NCBI RefSeq assembly: GCF_030324495.1
Contig: NZ_JACAGN010000006.1
Span: 1 to 59,478, forward strand
Reading direction: 5' to 3'
From: Myroides sp. 1354
GTDB lineage: Bacteria > Bacteroidota > Bacteroidia > Flavobacteriales > Flavobacteriaceae
Length of the DNA: 59,478 nucleotides
Shown here: positions 43,678 to 52,427 of the stretch, in pieces
Layout: each line of letters starts with the position of its first letter
Numbering within the stretch: position 1 is the stretch's first letter
Program-made: the position numbers and the translations under genes
The notes under the pieces: model-generated
The model's database searches: none
The model's input: only the letters and a program-made list of their open reading frames with translations
Told to the model about the DNA's origin: nothing

Positions 43678-44283
43678 AGGAAATCACAGCGTAGCAAGAT
43701 TCATCGAATACTTATAAAATGTAACCCTAATGAGGGAAAGAAGAAAGAAGAAAGAAGAAAGAAGAAAGAAGAAAGAAGTGAAATATTTCTAAATATTGCG
43801 AATCTCTACAAAGAAGCAAAAAACAAAAAAGCATAAAAAGGAAATCGCAACGTAGCAAGATTCATCGAATACTTATAAAATGTAACCCTAATGAGGGAAA
43901 GAAGAAAGAGGAAAGCAGTGAAATATTTCTAAATATTGCGAATCCCTACAAAGAAGCGAAAAAGCCTAAAAAGGAAATCACAACGTAGCAAGATTCATCG
44001 AATACTTTTAAAATGTAACCCTAATGAGGGAAAGAAGAAAGAGGAAAGCAGTGAAATATTCCTAAATATTGCGAATCCCTACAAAAAAGCGAAAAAGCAA
44101 AAAAGCCTAAAAAGGAAATCGCAGCGTAGCAAGATTCATCGAATACTTATAAAATGTAAACCTAATGAGGGAAAGAAGAAAGAAGAAAGAAGAAAGAAGT
44201 GAAATATTTCTAAATATTGCGAATCCCTACAAAGAAGCGAAAAAGCCTAAAAGCCTAAAAAGGAAATCACAACGTAGTGAACG
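43678..44283 (+). repeat. Tandem array of a 133-161 bp intergenic unit (4 full copies plus a fragment)
   Basis: Units start with AGGAAATC at 43678, 43839, 43972, 44113 and 44261 (last one cut short). Each carries GTAGCAAGATTCATCGAATA, a TAACCCTAATGAGGGAAAG block, a variable number of GAAAGAA steps that explains the length differences, and a short inverted stretch AAATATTTCTAAATATT. A diverged single copy lies at 52084-52160. The array fills the gap between two genes on the minus strand; the 89-residue frame inside it is an artefact of the repeat. Confidence 0.93.
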
Positions 44284-44401
44284 TCCCTAAATAAGGTTGT
44301 CTTTTTTCAAGAACGAAAGTGTACAAAAACGCAAAAAAACATTAATGAAAATATCTTTTACTGAAAAACTCTACTCTTCTCCTCTTTCTCCTCTCTTCTC
44401 T

Positions 44402-46090
44402 CTATTTATAAATAAATTCCATGGGTACTTCCATTTTTTTGGCTAAGCGTTCTGCCTGAAGTGCACGAAGTTCTACGCGTTTGATTTTACCGCTGATGGT
44501 TTTGGGCAGTTCCGTTACAAATTCAATTCTTCGTGGCATCTTGTAAGGAGCGAGATGTTGACGAGAAAATTGAAATAATTCATCTGCAAGGGATGCATTA
44601 GCTAGTTGGATATCTTTCAGGATGACAAAAGCTTTTACTTCGAATCCCTTGACCTCATGCGGACTTGCAACCACAGCCGATTCAATAACCATAGGATGTT
44701 CCAATAAAACACTTTCTACTTCAAAAGGACCAATGCGGTAATCCGAAGCTTTGATTACATCATCATCGCGTCCAATAAACCAAATATAACCGTCTGTGTC
44801 TTTATACGCTTTATCTCCAGTAAAATAAACTCCATTCTTGAATACCTGTTTTTGACGTTCTTTGTCGTACATATATTCTTTGAAAATTCCATTGATTTTG
44901 CCTGTATCTGTTTTGACACAAATATTCCCTTCTTCGTTATTTGCCAGTTCTCTTCCTTCATCATCTGCAATGACAATATCATATAAAAAAGTAGGTTTTC
45001 CCATAGACCCATATTTGAGTGTAGCATTGGGATAGTTAGCCACCATACACGTACTTTCAGTTTGTCCAAAACCATCGCGTATATAAAGCCCCGTAGCCTC
45101 ATGCCATTCTTCGATAATTTCTGGATTTAAGGGTTCACCAGCAGCTACACATTGTCGTAAACTGAAGCGATAAGAAGCTAAATCCTCTTGAATAAAGAAA
45201 CGCAATACTGTTGGTGGAGCACAAAGCGTTGTAATTTTATGTTTTTCAATTAGTTGTAGTGTTTTTGTAGCGTTGAAACGCTCTTTTGTGTGAAAAGCAA
45301 AAATGGTTGCGCCTACATTCCAAGGAGCAAATAAACTGCTCCACGCAAACTTAGCCCATCCCGGTTGAGAAATATTGTAGTGAATATCTTCTTTCTTTAG
45401 CCCAATCCAGGCTGTGGTAGTTAGGTTGCCAATAGGATAACTTAATTGCGTATGGCATACAATTTTGGGCATACCTGTGGTGCCAGAAGTAAAAAATAAA
45501 AAGAGATTATCATCGGGTTTGGTAATTGCTGCATCAGCTTCTGTATCTTGCTCATCTAGTACAGATAATGGATACCATCCTTGACGTTGGCCATCAATAA
45601 TAATTTTAATCGGAATATGGATATTCGCAGCTTTTTCAGCCTCATCAATTTTTTCTACATTATCGGCATCTGCTATAATTACTTTGGGTTGAATTTTTTC
45701 AAATCGGTATTTTAAATCATTTACTCCAAGAATACTTGCCGCAGGAGATAAGCGATATCCTCCTTTAATCGCAGCCAAATGCGTAACCCAATTGATGCGT
45801 TGTAACATCATTTGCGTAAGAATAACATCTTGTTGTTGGATTCCCTTTTTGCGCAAAAAATTCAAAAGTTGATTGTATCGATGGTAAAGTGTTTGAAAGG
45901 TATAATGCTCTGTCTTGGTTCCATCTGTCCAGAGAAGGGCGGTTTTATCTGGAGTTTCCTTAACGTGTATTCCTTCAAATATCTCCGTTACCCAATTAAA
46001 ATAGATGGGTTTCTCTACTTGTAAATCGTGTAAAGCACTAAAATTCTCTTCCGCAATGAAGTTTCCAATGCTTTTAAATAAATTTTTCAT
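44402..46090 (-). CDS. AMP-dependent acyl-CoA synthetase (medium-chain/MACS type)
   Basis: A 562-residue adenylating enzyme that joins a carboxylic acid to CoA with ATP. The ATG at 46090 is preferred; the longer frame begins with TTG (46126). Visible motifs are the P-loop LFFTSGTTGMPKI, the DGFGQTEST motif, TGDKAYKDTDGYIWFIGRDD with the hinge at IKASDYRIGPFEVES, and the catalytic Lys in LPKTISGKIKRVEL near the C-terminus. It resembles the medium-chain and acetoacetyl/propionyl branches; the acid cannot be fixed from sequence. It is a single gene with no CoA-pathway neighbour. Confidence 0.92.
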   Translation of the reverse strand: MKNLFKSIGNFIAEENFSALHDLQVEKPIYFNWVTEIFEGIHVKETPDKTALLWTDGTKTEHYTFQTLYHRYNQLLNFLRKKGIQQQDVILTQMMLQRINWVTHLAAIKGGYRLSPAASILGVNDLKYRFEKIQPKVIIADADNVEKIDEAEKAANIHIPIKIIIDGQRQGWYPLSVLDEQDTEADAAITKPDDNLFLFFTSGTTGMPKIVCHTQLSYPIGNLTTTAWIGLKKEDIHYNISQPGWAKFAWSSLFAPWNVGATIFAFHTKERFNATKTLQLIEKHKITTLCAPPTVLRFFIQEDLASYRFSLRQCVAAGEPLNPEIIEEWHEATGLYIRDGFGQTESTCMVANYPNATLKYGSMGKPTFLYDIVIADDEGRELANNEEGNICVKTDTGKINGIFKEYMYDKERQKQVFKNGVYFTGDKAYKDTDGYIWFIGRDDDVIKASDYRIGPFEVESVLLEHPMVIESAVVASPHEVKGFEVKAFVILKDIQLANASLADELFQFSRQHLAPYKMPRRIEFVTELPKTISGKIKRVELRALQAERLAKKMEVPMEFIYK

Positions 46091-46469
46091 GTTTTGTGGT
46101 TTTTTGTGGTAGTATAAGATACACAAAAGGTTTGAAAATACATAGGAAGTAATAGTGATTACTATCTTTTTGACGGTAAAAAAGAAAAAAAGTTAGAAAC
46201 GTATAAAGAAATTGGTAGGGAAGAAGCAAAAGTATGAAAAGTAGAAAAATAAAAATAGTATCGAATACAATGTGTTAAAAAATGGAATAAAATCTTGTAA
46301 TTTTTAATAAAATCAAATATTTATGATTTTTTATTTTTGTTGGTTTTTGTTCATTTTTCAAATAAAAACCTATTATTGTTTATTATTTTGAAATAAAATA
46401 ACATTTTGTTGCAATATGATTAATAAAATTTCGTTTTCTTTGGTACAAACCAAGAAACTAAATGTTATT
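46091..46469. other. AT-rich divergent intergenic region
   Basis: About 380 bases between the divergent acyl-CoA synthetase and lpxD genes, with no gene. It is very T-rich and has several TATTTTTG-like boxes (for example 46332-46339) that could serve lpxD. No hairpin was seen. Confidence 0.55.
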
Positions 46470-47474
46470 ATGAAAACGTACTCCTTAGACGAAATAAATG
46501 GTATTTTAAATGGAAGCATAATAGGAACAACTGTGAAAAAAATTCACGCTGCAGAACAATTAGACAAAGCAGAAGATGGTCAGATTTCCTTTATTGGGAA
46601 TAAAAAATACGAGCGTTTATGGGCGAATTCCAAAGCGAGTATTGCCATTGTTAATCGTGATATTTCTATTGTTCCTGGAGAAGATCGAGCGTTTATTAAG
46701 GTGGATAATGTAGATTTAGCGATGTCTCAGTTGCTTGCTTTTTTTGCCCCTAAGTTACCTCATGTCAAGGAGGGAATTCACCCTAAAGCGAGTGTTGATG
46801 CAACTGCTCAAGTGGGAGAAGGCACGCAAATAGGAGCGGGATGTTATGTAGGAGAGCATGTTGTGCTAGGAAAAAATGTTGTTGTTTATCCCAATGTTAC
46901 AATTCTAGATCATTCCGTTATTGGAGATAATACGGTGTTATGGTCAGGTGTTGTAGTTCGAGAACGTACTCAAATTGGGCATCATTGTATTATTCATCCC
47001 AATGCTGTGTTAGGAGCAGATGGATTTGGTTTTTGTCCTTCAGAAAAAGGATTAGTAAAAATTCCTCAAATTGGTCATGTTGAGATTGGTAATCACGTTG
47101 AGATAGGAGCAAATTCTTGCGTAGATCGAGGTAAATTTAGTGCTACAATCATAGGCGATGGCTGTAAAATAGATAATTTAGTTCAAATTGGGCATAATTC
47201 TGTTTTGGGAAAATGCTGTATTATGGCAGGAAATAGTGGATTAGCGGGTTCTGTAACCTTGGGTAATTTCGTTGTTATTGGAGGTAGTGCATCGATTAAA
47301 GATCACGTTACTTTAGGGGATGGAGTTGTTGTAGGTGCGGGATCAGGAGTTACAGGCGATGTAGAGGCAGGAAAAACCGTTTTGGGGTATCCAGCCTTGG
47401 AAGCAAAAACAACCTTAAAGCAATGGGCCTTTTTGAAGCAATTGGTAAAGAACTACAATAGCAAGGGCTCTTAA
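46470..47474 (+). CDS. lpxD: UDP-3-O-acylglucosamine N-acyltransferase
   Basis: A 334-residue lipid A synthesis enzyme that adds the second 3-hydroxyacyl chain to UDP-glucosamine from acyl-ACP. It has the N-terminal LpxD domain (about 20-100; QISFIGNKKYERLW) and a long left-handed hexapeptide-repeat helix (about 105-310; VGEGTQIGAGCYVGEHVVLG). The proposed catalytic His is H242 in LVQIGHN. The ATG at 46470 gives the standard LpxD N-terminus; the ATG at 46416 would add 18 odd residues. It is not beside lpxC/fabZ or lpxA, which often sit together, so it may be a second lpxD copy. Confidence 0.93.
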   Translation: MKTYSLDEINGILNGSIIGTTVKKIHAAEQLDKAEDGQISFIGNKKYERLWANSKASIAIVNRDISIVPGEDRAFIKVDNVDLAMSQLLAFFAPKLPHVKEGIHPKASVDATAQVGEGTQIGAGCYVGEHVVLGKNVVVYPNVTILDHSVIGDNTVLWSGVVVRERTQIGHHCIIHPNAVLGADGFGFCPSEKGLVKIPQIGHVEIGNHVEIGANSCVDRGKFSATIIGDGCKIDNLVQIGHNSVLGKCCIMAGNSGLAGSVTLGNFVVIGGSASIKDHVTLGDGVVVGAGSGVTGDVEAGKTVLGYPALEAKTTLKQWAFLKQLVKNYNSKGS

Positions 47475-47540
47475 TCTTTAAAAGTTAAGTCAACAGTTTG
47501 TTTTTTCAGAAGAATGAAAAATAAACGATACAAATTCATA

Positions 47541-47576
47541 AAAAAAGCCTCGTTATATACACGAGGCTTTTTTTTT
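47541..47576. terminator. Bidirectional terminator between convergent lpxD and DUF6048 genes
   Basis: AAAAAAGCCTCGT pairs with ACGAGGCTTTTTT around an 8-base loop. It overlaps the stop region of the minus-strand gene. Confidence 0.93.
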
Positions 47577-48438
47577 ATAATTTTTCTGATGTTTTCTGCT
47601 TATTTTCATTGATAAGTTTTAAATCTTCAGCTTCCATTTTGTTTCCTTCTAAGTCGTATTGGGTGTCTTTTTCAGGAATAGTAAAGGCTTTTTTATTTGA
47701 TTTATAAAGTGGAATGAAATAACTGACGGTGTAATTAAAACCAACTCCAATGGCTCCACTATATTTTCGATTATAACCAGGGATGAATAAATTTTCAAAA
47801 TCATCGGGTTGTTTTTGAGTAATTAAACCCGTCAAGCGAAGGCTAAATCCCATAAAGACATTGTTGAATACTCTCGTTTTTACTCCAGCTACAAATTCTA
47901 CCCAATGAGCAGATAAACCACTGTATTTTTTATTTACGGGGATAGCGGGATTTTCAAAATAAGGGTTGGTCGTATAAGGTTTATACCAATCTAAGGTTTG
48001 AGAAAAAGTAGAAAAACCATATCGAGCACCTACGTATATTTGATCTTCGCGATCTAGCCAATTTTCGTGAAGATTATAATCTACTCCAATACGCAAATAG
48101 GTTCCATTGGTGGTATAACCGTACGTACTCTCTGTTTTATTTATTTTATCATGTCCTAATTCCGCAACAGCAAATAACTTCTTAGTTAATCGGTAATCTC
48201 CAACAACCTCAAAACCATTATAGGTTTTATCGTACATAGAGCGCGTAATTCGGAACAAATCCGCACCTAGACGTAAACCATAACGTTGAGGGTATTTTGG
48301 TGGCTCTTGAACGGCCATATGAGCGTTTTTATCTGTATTTTTTACGGGTTCTTTGCTCTTTTCTTGTGCATTGATAACAATAGAAAACAACAAAATCACG
48401 CTACTAGTAATATACTTTAAAATGAGCTTGCTTTTCAT
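47575..48438 (-). CDS. Outer-membrane beta-barrel protein, probable DUF6048 family
   Basis: A 287-residue protein with a signal peptide (about 1-25, ending INAQ), a linker (EKSKEPVKNTDKNAH), then a beta-barrel with strands such as PQRYGLRLGADLFRI, GFEVVGDYRLTKKLFAVAEL, and a C-terminal basic tail. The position behind a DUF6452-like lipoprotein gene with a 35-base overlap, and the pattern itself, fit the DUF6048/DUF6452 pair conserved in Flavobacteriia. Function unknown; envelope-located. Confidence 0.8.
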   Translation of the reverse strand: MKSKLILKYITSSVILLFSIVINAQEKSKEPVKNTDKNAHMAVQEPPKYPQRYGLRLGADLFRITRSMYDKTYNGFEVVGDYRLTKKLFAVAELGHDKINKTESTYGYTTNGTYLRIGVDYNLHENWLDREDQIYVGARYGFSTFSQTLDWYKPYTTNPYFENPAIPVNKKYSGLSAHWVEFVAGVKTRVFNNVFMGFSLRLTGLITQKQPDDFENLFIPGYNRKYSGAIGVGFNYTVSYFIPLYKSNKKAFTIPEKDTQYDLEGNKMEAEDLKLINENKQKTSEKL

Positions 48439-48940
48439 CGTCTTTGCTTTCTAAATTGTTATCTATTTCGTTTGTTTCCGTTGTGTAGAGCTTGATCCAA
48501 TTACCTTTGGTTGTATTGGCTTGTCCATTTAAAAGAGGAGAACTACCATCTTGAAGTAAAGAAAAAGTAGATACGTAACCACATGCTTTATTCAAATAGG
48601 ACGTATTTATTCTGTATTTTAAAGTTAAGGTATCGCGAATGATTAGGGTTTCTTTTCCTTTCGTTTCCTTAATTTGAAGAACCCAATCCGTTTGTTGTTG
48701 GTCTAGACGAAGAGGAAGGGATAAGGTATTTCCCATACTGCGTATTGTGTCTTGAACTCCTATTGCATAGGCTTCCACCAAACCGTTTTTGGCAACTTCT
48801 TGATCCTCATAGTTGAAGAATTGAATTTTATAATTCGGAGTTGTCGGTTCTTCCTTGCCGCATATATCATCTTTCTCACAAGCTACGAATGCAACCGTAG
48901 CAAAACATAGAAAAGAGGCGATAACCATTATTTTTTTCAT
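48404..48940 (-). CDS. Lipoprotein, probable DUF6452 family
   Basis: A 178-residue lipoprotein with a signal and lipobox FVAC (Cys about residue 21), then EKDDICGKEEPTTP and a beta-rich body (YKIQFFNYEDQEVAK, LTLKYRINTSYLNKACGY). Its gene overlaps the next (DUF6048) by 35 bases, so the two are likely co-translated and may work as a pair at the outer membrane. A TAnnTTTG box lies 33 bases upstream. Function unknown. Confidence 0.8.
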   Translation of the reverse strand: MKKIMVIASFLCFATVAFVACEKDDICGKEEPTTPNYKIQFFNYEDQEVAKNGLVEAYAIGVQDTIRSMGNTLSLPLRLDQQQTDWVLQIKETKGKETLIIRDTLTLKYRINTSYLNKACGYVSTFSLLQDGSSPLLNGQANTTKGNWIKLYTTETNEIDNNLESKDDEKQAHFKVYY

Positions 48941-48972
48941 AAAGAAATAAGTCTAACGAATAGTAATTGCAC

Positions 48973-48980
48973 CAAAAATA
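48973..48980 (-). promoter_or_regulatory. Candidate -7 box for the DUF6452-DUF6048 unit
   Basis: Minus-strand TATTTTTG, 33 bases before the start codon. Confidence 0.45.
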
Positions 48981-49054
48981 CTAAAAACAAACCAAACGAT
49001 TTATATTCTTAAGATTGGTTTTGCAAATAAGTGGGAATAAATCAAGGTAAAATT

Positions 49055-49084
49055 AAAAAGTCGGAAGAAACCTTCCGACTTTTT
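49055..49084 (-). terminator. Terminator after the ZIP transporter gene
   Basis: AAAAAGTCGGAAG pairs perfectly with CTTCCGACTTTTT around AAAC. Read on the minus strand it follows the ZIP stop codon. Confidence 0.92.
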
Positions 49085-49811
49085 ATATAAAGTATGCGGC
49101 AATTACACCAAGTAATATCGCTATTAATTTATTGATATTGAATTTGTGATCTTCGTTACTTTCAAAAATAATGGTTGAGGAGATATGGAATAGAATTCCA
49201 ACTACAATTGCCGATATTTCTGCATAGTACGTGTTTAAAATAGGGACATTACTTGAAATTAAAGTACCTAAGGGAGTCATAATGGAAAACAACATCATAA
49301 AGACAAAAACCATCTTTTTATTCATCTGGGCATTAATAAAGAAAGCCGTAAGAATAATGGCAATAGGCAAATGATGAATTCCAATTCCCAAGGCCAATTC
49401 ACTGTGTTGGCTGATAGGCATTCCTTCAAATAAAGCGTGGATACATAAACTAATAAACAGCAACCAAGGGATGCGATCTAGTTTTTCATGTCCATGAACG
49501 TGTCCATGTTCAGCACCTTTAGAAAAATATTCTAGGATAATCTGAAAGACAATACCCGCCATGATGAAAAAACCAATTCTTGCTGCACCACCGTGATCGT
49601 GATCGTGATCATGTAAGTGTCCACCTCCTGTAACAAGATCTCCCATAGCTGCTTGATATACATCAGGTAACAAATGAGTGACAGTTAAAGTTAATAGAAA
49701 AGAGCCACTAAACGCCATCAGTAATTTGAGGTGTTTTTTGTTTTTCGGTTGAAGGAGTAGTGCAATTAAATATCCAATAATTACAGCTAATAAAGGTACG
49801 ATATACGCCAT
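49083..49811 (-). CDS. ZIP family divalent metal transporter
   Basis: A 242-residue inner-membrane protein with about eight membrane helices. A cytoplasmic or loop His-rich segment (HLHDHDHDHGG, about 82-92) and the core metal motifs in helices four and five (HALFEGMPIS and GIGIHHLPIAI) mark the ZIP family, which moves zinc, iron or manganese into the cytosol. It follows the methyltransferase gene by 4 bases and probably shares its transcript. The true metal cannot be told. Close relatives in flavobacteria sit in the same gene neighbourhood. Confidence 0.92.
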   Translation of the reverse strand: MAYIVPLLAVIIGYLIALLLQPKNKKHLKLLMAFSGSFLLTLTVTHLLPDVYQAAMGDLVTGGGHLHDHDHDHGGAARIGFFIMAGIVFQIILEYFSKGAEHGHVHGHEKLDRIPWLLFISLCIHALFEGMPISQHSELALGIGIHHLPIAIILTAFFINAQMNKKMVFVFMMLFSIMTPLGTLISSNVPILNTYYAEISAIVVGILFHISSTIIFESNEDHKFNINKLIAILLGVIAAYFI

Positions 49812-49815
49812 TGGC

Positions 49816-50547
49816 TTATTTAAAAATCATGATTAATCGATCAGATTCGTTTGGATAGAATTTTCTTAATTTATAATCGCCAAAAACATCAAGTAAGTAA
49901 ATGTCATTTTCATTCATCATAGCTTCAAAATCAGCTAATGTAAAGGCCTTAACGCGCTCTGAATAGGCGTGATCCTCTCCATCTGCTTGGAAGCGAATAT
50001 TTTTAATGATATATCCATCTTCTACTTTGCGCTCAATATGAAATTCAATGCCCTCAACAACTTTAATTTCTGAAGGAACTAAATTAGCAATAACTTTATT
50101 GACATTCATAAAATCAATTACCGCTAATCCATAATCAGATAAGCTATTGTGCATGGCTTTTAGTGCATTGATGTTATCTTCTGGATTACTAAAATAACCA
50201 AAACTCGTGAATAAGTTAAAAACAGCATCGTATTTTTTTTCTAAAGGCTCACGCATATCGTGTACCTCGAAGTGTAAGGTGTCGTTTTCCGCAGCTTTAG
50301 CAACCTCAATACTATTGGCTGATAAATCTGCACCCACCACATCATAACCTAAACTGTTGAGGTAAATGGCATGACGACCTTTGCCACAAGCTAAATCTAA
50401 TACTTTAGAATCTTCGGCTAAGTTTAAGTAATGGGTAAGGTTATCGATAAAAAGTTGTGCTTCATCATAATCTCTATCCTTATATAAAATGTGATAATAA
50501 GGGGTGTCAAACCACGATGCATACCAAGCTTTCTTTTGTTCAGACAT
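49816..50547 (-). CDS. Class I SAM-dependent methyltransferase
   Basis: A 243-residue methyltransferase: SAM-binding VLDLACGKGRHAIYL (about 48-62), acidic loop GADLSANSIEVA, and YDAVFNLFTSFGYF (about 105-118), the pattern of the methyltransferase-25 fold. A C-terminal part with FTLADFEAMMNEN is typical of small-molecule methyltransferases. Substrate unknown. It heads a two-gene unit with the ZIP transporter and is divergent from the THUMP RNA methyltransferase gene, sharing an overlapping promoter region. Confidence 0.88.
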   Translation of the reverse strand: MSEQKKAWYASWFDTPYYHILYKDRDYDEAQLFIDNLTHYLNLAEDSKVLDLACGKGRHAIYLNSLGYDVVGADLSANSIEVAKAAENDTLHFEVHDMREPLEKKYDAVFNLFTSFGYFSNPEDNINALKAMHNSLSDYGLAVIDFMNVNKVIANLVPSEIKVVEGIEFHIERKVEDGYIIKNIRFQADGEDHAYSERVKAFTLADFEAMMNENDIYLLDVFGDYKLRKFYPNESDRLIMIFK

Positions 50548-50576
50548 AGTTTTAATTTAAATCTTTTATTAGCTTG

Positions 50577-50584
50577 CAAATTTA
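50577..50584 (-). promoter_or_regulatory. Candidate -7 box for the methyltransferase-ZIP unit
   Basis: Minus-strand TAAATTTG, 29 bases before the start codon, only 3 bases from the + strand box of the THUMP gene. Confidence 0.45.
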
Positions 50585-50587
50585 CTT

Positions 50588-50595
50588 TATTTTTG
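50588..50595 (+). promoter_or_regulatory. Candidate -7 box for the THUMP methyltransferase gene
   Basis: TATTTTTG, 48 bases before the start codon. It is back-to-back with the minus-strand box, in a near-palindromic TGCAAATTTA...TATTTTTGCA context. Confidence 0.45.
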
Positions 50596-50642
50596 CACAT
50601 CTAGATAACGAATACAATTATTCCTTATAGCGATATAAAAAA

Positions 50643-51803
50643 ATGGAAAATTTTAAAATGGTAGCTAAGACTCTTTTCGGTTTAGAGGAGGTTTTGGCGA
50701 AAGAACTACAGCTTTTAGGAGCAACAAAAGTGAAAGAAGGAACTCGTATGGTGAGTTTTGAAGGTGATAAAGGATTTTTGTACAAAGCAAATTTAGCTTT
50801 GCGTACAGCCTTGAAAATTTTGGTTCCAATTAAACAATTTGCTGTTTACAATGAAAGCAATCTTTATAAAGGAATTCAAAGTATTGATTGGAGCAAATAT
50901 TTAGGTGCACATCAATCGTTTGTGATTGATTCAACCGTATTTTCTGATCAATTCAACAACAGTTTATTCGTTTCTTTAAAAGCAAAAGACGCAATTGTCG
51001 ATCAGTTTAGAGATAAGTTTGACAAGCGTCCAAATGTAGATAAGGACTTTCCAGATTTGCGTATTAACGTACATATTCAGCGCGATTTATGTACAGTTTC
51101 ACTAGACTCTTCAGGTGCTTCTTTGCATCAAAGAGGATATAAAACAGCAACAAATATAGCGCCAATTAACGAAGTATTAGCCGCGGGAATGTTGTTGTTG
51201 TCAGGATGGGATGGTAGAAGTCATTTCATGGATCCGATGTGTGGTTCGGGGACGCTTTTGATTGAAGCAGCGATGATTGCTTGTAATATCCCTGCAAATA
51301 TCAACCGAAAAGAATTTGCTTTTGAGCGTTGGAACGATTGGGATGCTGATTTATTTGAAGTTATTCAAAATTCATTGCTAAAACGCGTGCGTGAATTTCA
51401 CTATACGATTCAGGGGTATGACAAAGCACCTTCTGCAGTGATGAAAGCGCAAGATAACGTGAGAAATGCCAACCTTGAAGAATATATCAAGATTGAAAAT
51501 TTAAACTTTTTTGATACGTCTAAAGAAGTAGAAGGACCTTTACATATGGTATTTAACCCTCCATATGGTGAGCGTTTGGATATCAACCTAGAGCGTTTTT
51601 ACCGCGAAATTGGAGATACCTTGAAGCAAGGTTATCCTGGAACTGATGCTTGGTTTATTACAGCTAATATTGAAGCATTGAAATATGTAGGTTTACGCCC
51701 TTCGAGAAAAATTAAACTATTTAATGGTAAATTGGAGGCTCGTTTAGCAAAATACGAGCTGTACGAAGGAAGTAAAAAAGGAAAATATATGAACGAAAAT
51801 TAA
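50643..51803 (+). CDS. THUMP-domain class I RNA methyltransferase (RlmL-like)
   Basis: A 386-residue protein with an N-terminal THUMP RNA-binding region (about 40-160) and a class I methyltransferase domain holding DPMCGSGTLLIEAAMIACN (about 199-217) and the NPPYGERL motif (about 306-313), which binds an exocyclic amino group. These features fit the RlmL/YpsC type that makes N2-methylguanosine in 23S rRNA. The exact target is inferred from family only. The ATG follows a promoter box. The next gene starts 8 bases after the stop. Confidence 0.92.
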   Translation: MENFKMVAKTLFGLEEVLAKELQLLGATKVKEGTRMVSFEGDKGFLYKANLALRTALKILVPIKQFAVYNESNLYKGIQSIDWSKYLGAHQSFVIDSTVFSDQFNNSLFVSLKAKDAIVDQFRDKFDKRPNVDKDFPDLRINVHIQRDLCTVSLDSSGASLHQRGYKTATNIAPINEVLAAGMLLLSGWDGRSHFMDPMCGSGTLLIEAAMIACNIPANINRKEFAFERWNDWDADLFEVIQNSLLKRVREFHYTIQGYDKAPSAVMKAQDNVRNANLEEYIKIENLNFFDTSKEVEGPLHMVFNPPYGERLDINLERFYREIGDTLKQGYPGTDAWFITANIEALKYVGLRPSRKIKLFNGKLEARLAKYELYEGSKKGKYMNEN

Positions 51804-51810
51804 AAAAACG

Positions 51811-52044
51811 ATGAGTGTAGGAACTAAAACAATACTGTTTCAATTTGTGAGTTTTGCGGTGCTGTTTCTTTTAGCGCGAACAGGGTTGATGTATTTTACT
51901 GATTTATCAGGAATATGGTTGCCGATTGTTAGTGCTATTGTAGCAACTGTTTTCGCTCCACAATTTAAAGTTTTTAAAACGGATGAAGGAGATAAAATCT
52001 GTGTGAAATGGATTTTTCTAAAAGGCGTAAAAGTCTTGAACTAA
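51811..52044 (+). CDS. Small membrane protein
   Basis: A 77-residue protein with two predicted membrane helices (about 6-24 and 33-50) and a basic cytosolic tail. I do not recognise the family. It starts 8 bases after the RNA methyltransferase stop and shares its terminator, so it is co-transcribed. Function unknown. Confidence 0.7.
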   Translation: MSVGTKTILFQFVSFAVLFLLARTGLMYFTDLSGIWLPIVSAIVATVFAPQFKVFKTDEGDKICVKWIFLKGVKVLN

Positions 52045-52045
52045 T

Positions 52046-52074
52046 AAAAAAGGAAGCTTATTGCTTCCTTTTTT
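52046..52074 (+). terminator. Terminator after the small membrane protein gene
   Basis: AAAAAGGAAGC pairs with GCTTCCTTTTT around TTATT. Confidence 0.93.
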
Positions 52075-52083
52075 ATTGGAAAG

Positions 52084-52160
52084 AAGAAATCGCAGCGTAG
52101 CAAGATTCATCGAATACCAATATAAAATATAAATCTAATGAGATAAAGAAGAAAGAAGAG
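52084..52160 (+). repeat. Diverged single copy of the 133-161 bp tandem unit
   Basis: Shares GAAATCGCAGCGTAGCAAGA, TTCATCGAATA and a following A/T and AAGAAAG stretch with the array at 43678-44283. It is the only copy outside that array in this window. Confidence 0.85.
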
Positions 52161-52185
52161 AAGTTTATTTTTGTTGAAATAAGAG

Positions 52186-52260
52186 TATATTTTCTTTAAT
52201 CGATAATCTGGCGAAAAATCAACTTGCGAAAAATCAAAAAATCAAATCTAAAGGTTAACA
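52186..52260 (+). repeat. Dispersed ~70-bp intergenic repeat, copy 2
   Basis: Matches 19288-19362 closely (TTCTTTAATCGATAATCTGG, then GCGAAAAA and AAATCTAAAGGTTA) with about eight differences in 70 bases. A degraded third copy follows at about 52285-52352. Confidence 0.85.
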
Positions 52261-52402
52261 GTTGAACTCTTCTGAGTAGCTAAATTGTTCTTTAATCGAA
52301 AACGTCGACAAAAAAACAAACAACAGAAAAACGAAAAAACAATCTCAAAAATTGTTAAATTCCTTCTTAACTTAAGTAAAGTATAATCTGAATTCCCTTT
52401 TT

Positions 52403-52410
52403 TACTTTTG
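52403..52410 (+). promoter_or_regulatory. Candidate -7 box for the GNAT-Crp unit
   Basis: TACTTTTG matches TAnnTTTG, 17 bases before the start codon. Confidence 0.45.
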
Positions 52411-52427
52411 TTGCATAAAAAATAAAC

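Larger units (their letters stand above)
52075..52427. other. Intergenic region with dispersed repeats
   Basis: A 350-base gap made mainly of two repeat families that also occur at 43.7 kb and 19.3 kb, and a degenerate third copy (about 52285-52352) of the 70-bp element. It ends with a promoter box. No gene was found. Confidence 0.7.

Noticed and set aside
43936..44202. 89-residue Lys-rich open frame in the 43.7 kb repeat array
   Set aside because: It lies fully inside the tandem repeats and its protein is just the repeat read in one frame.
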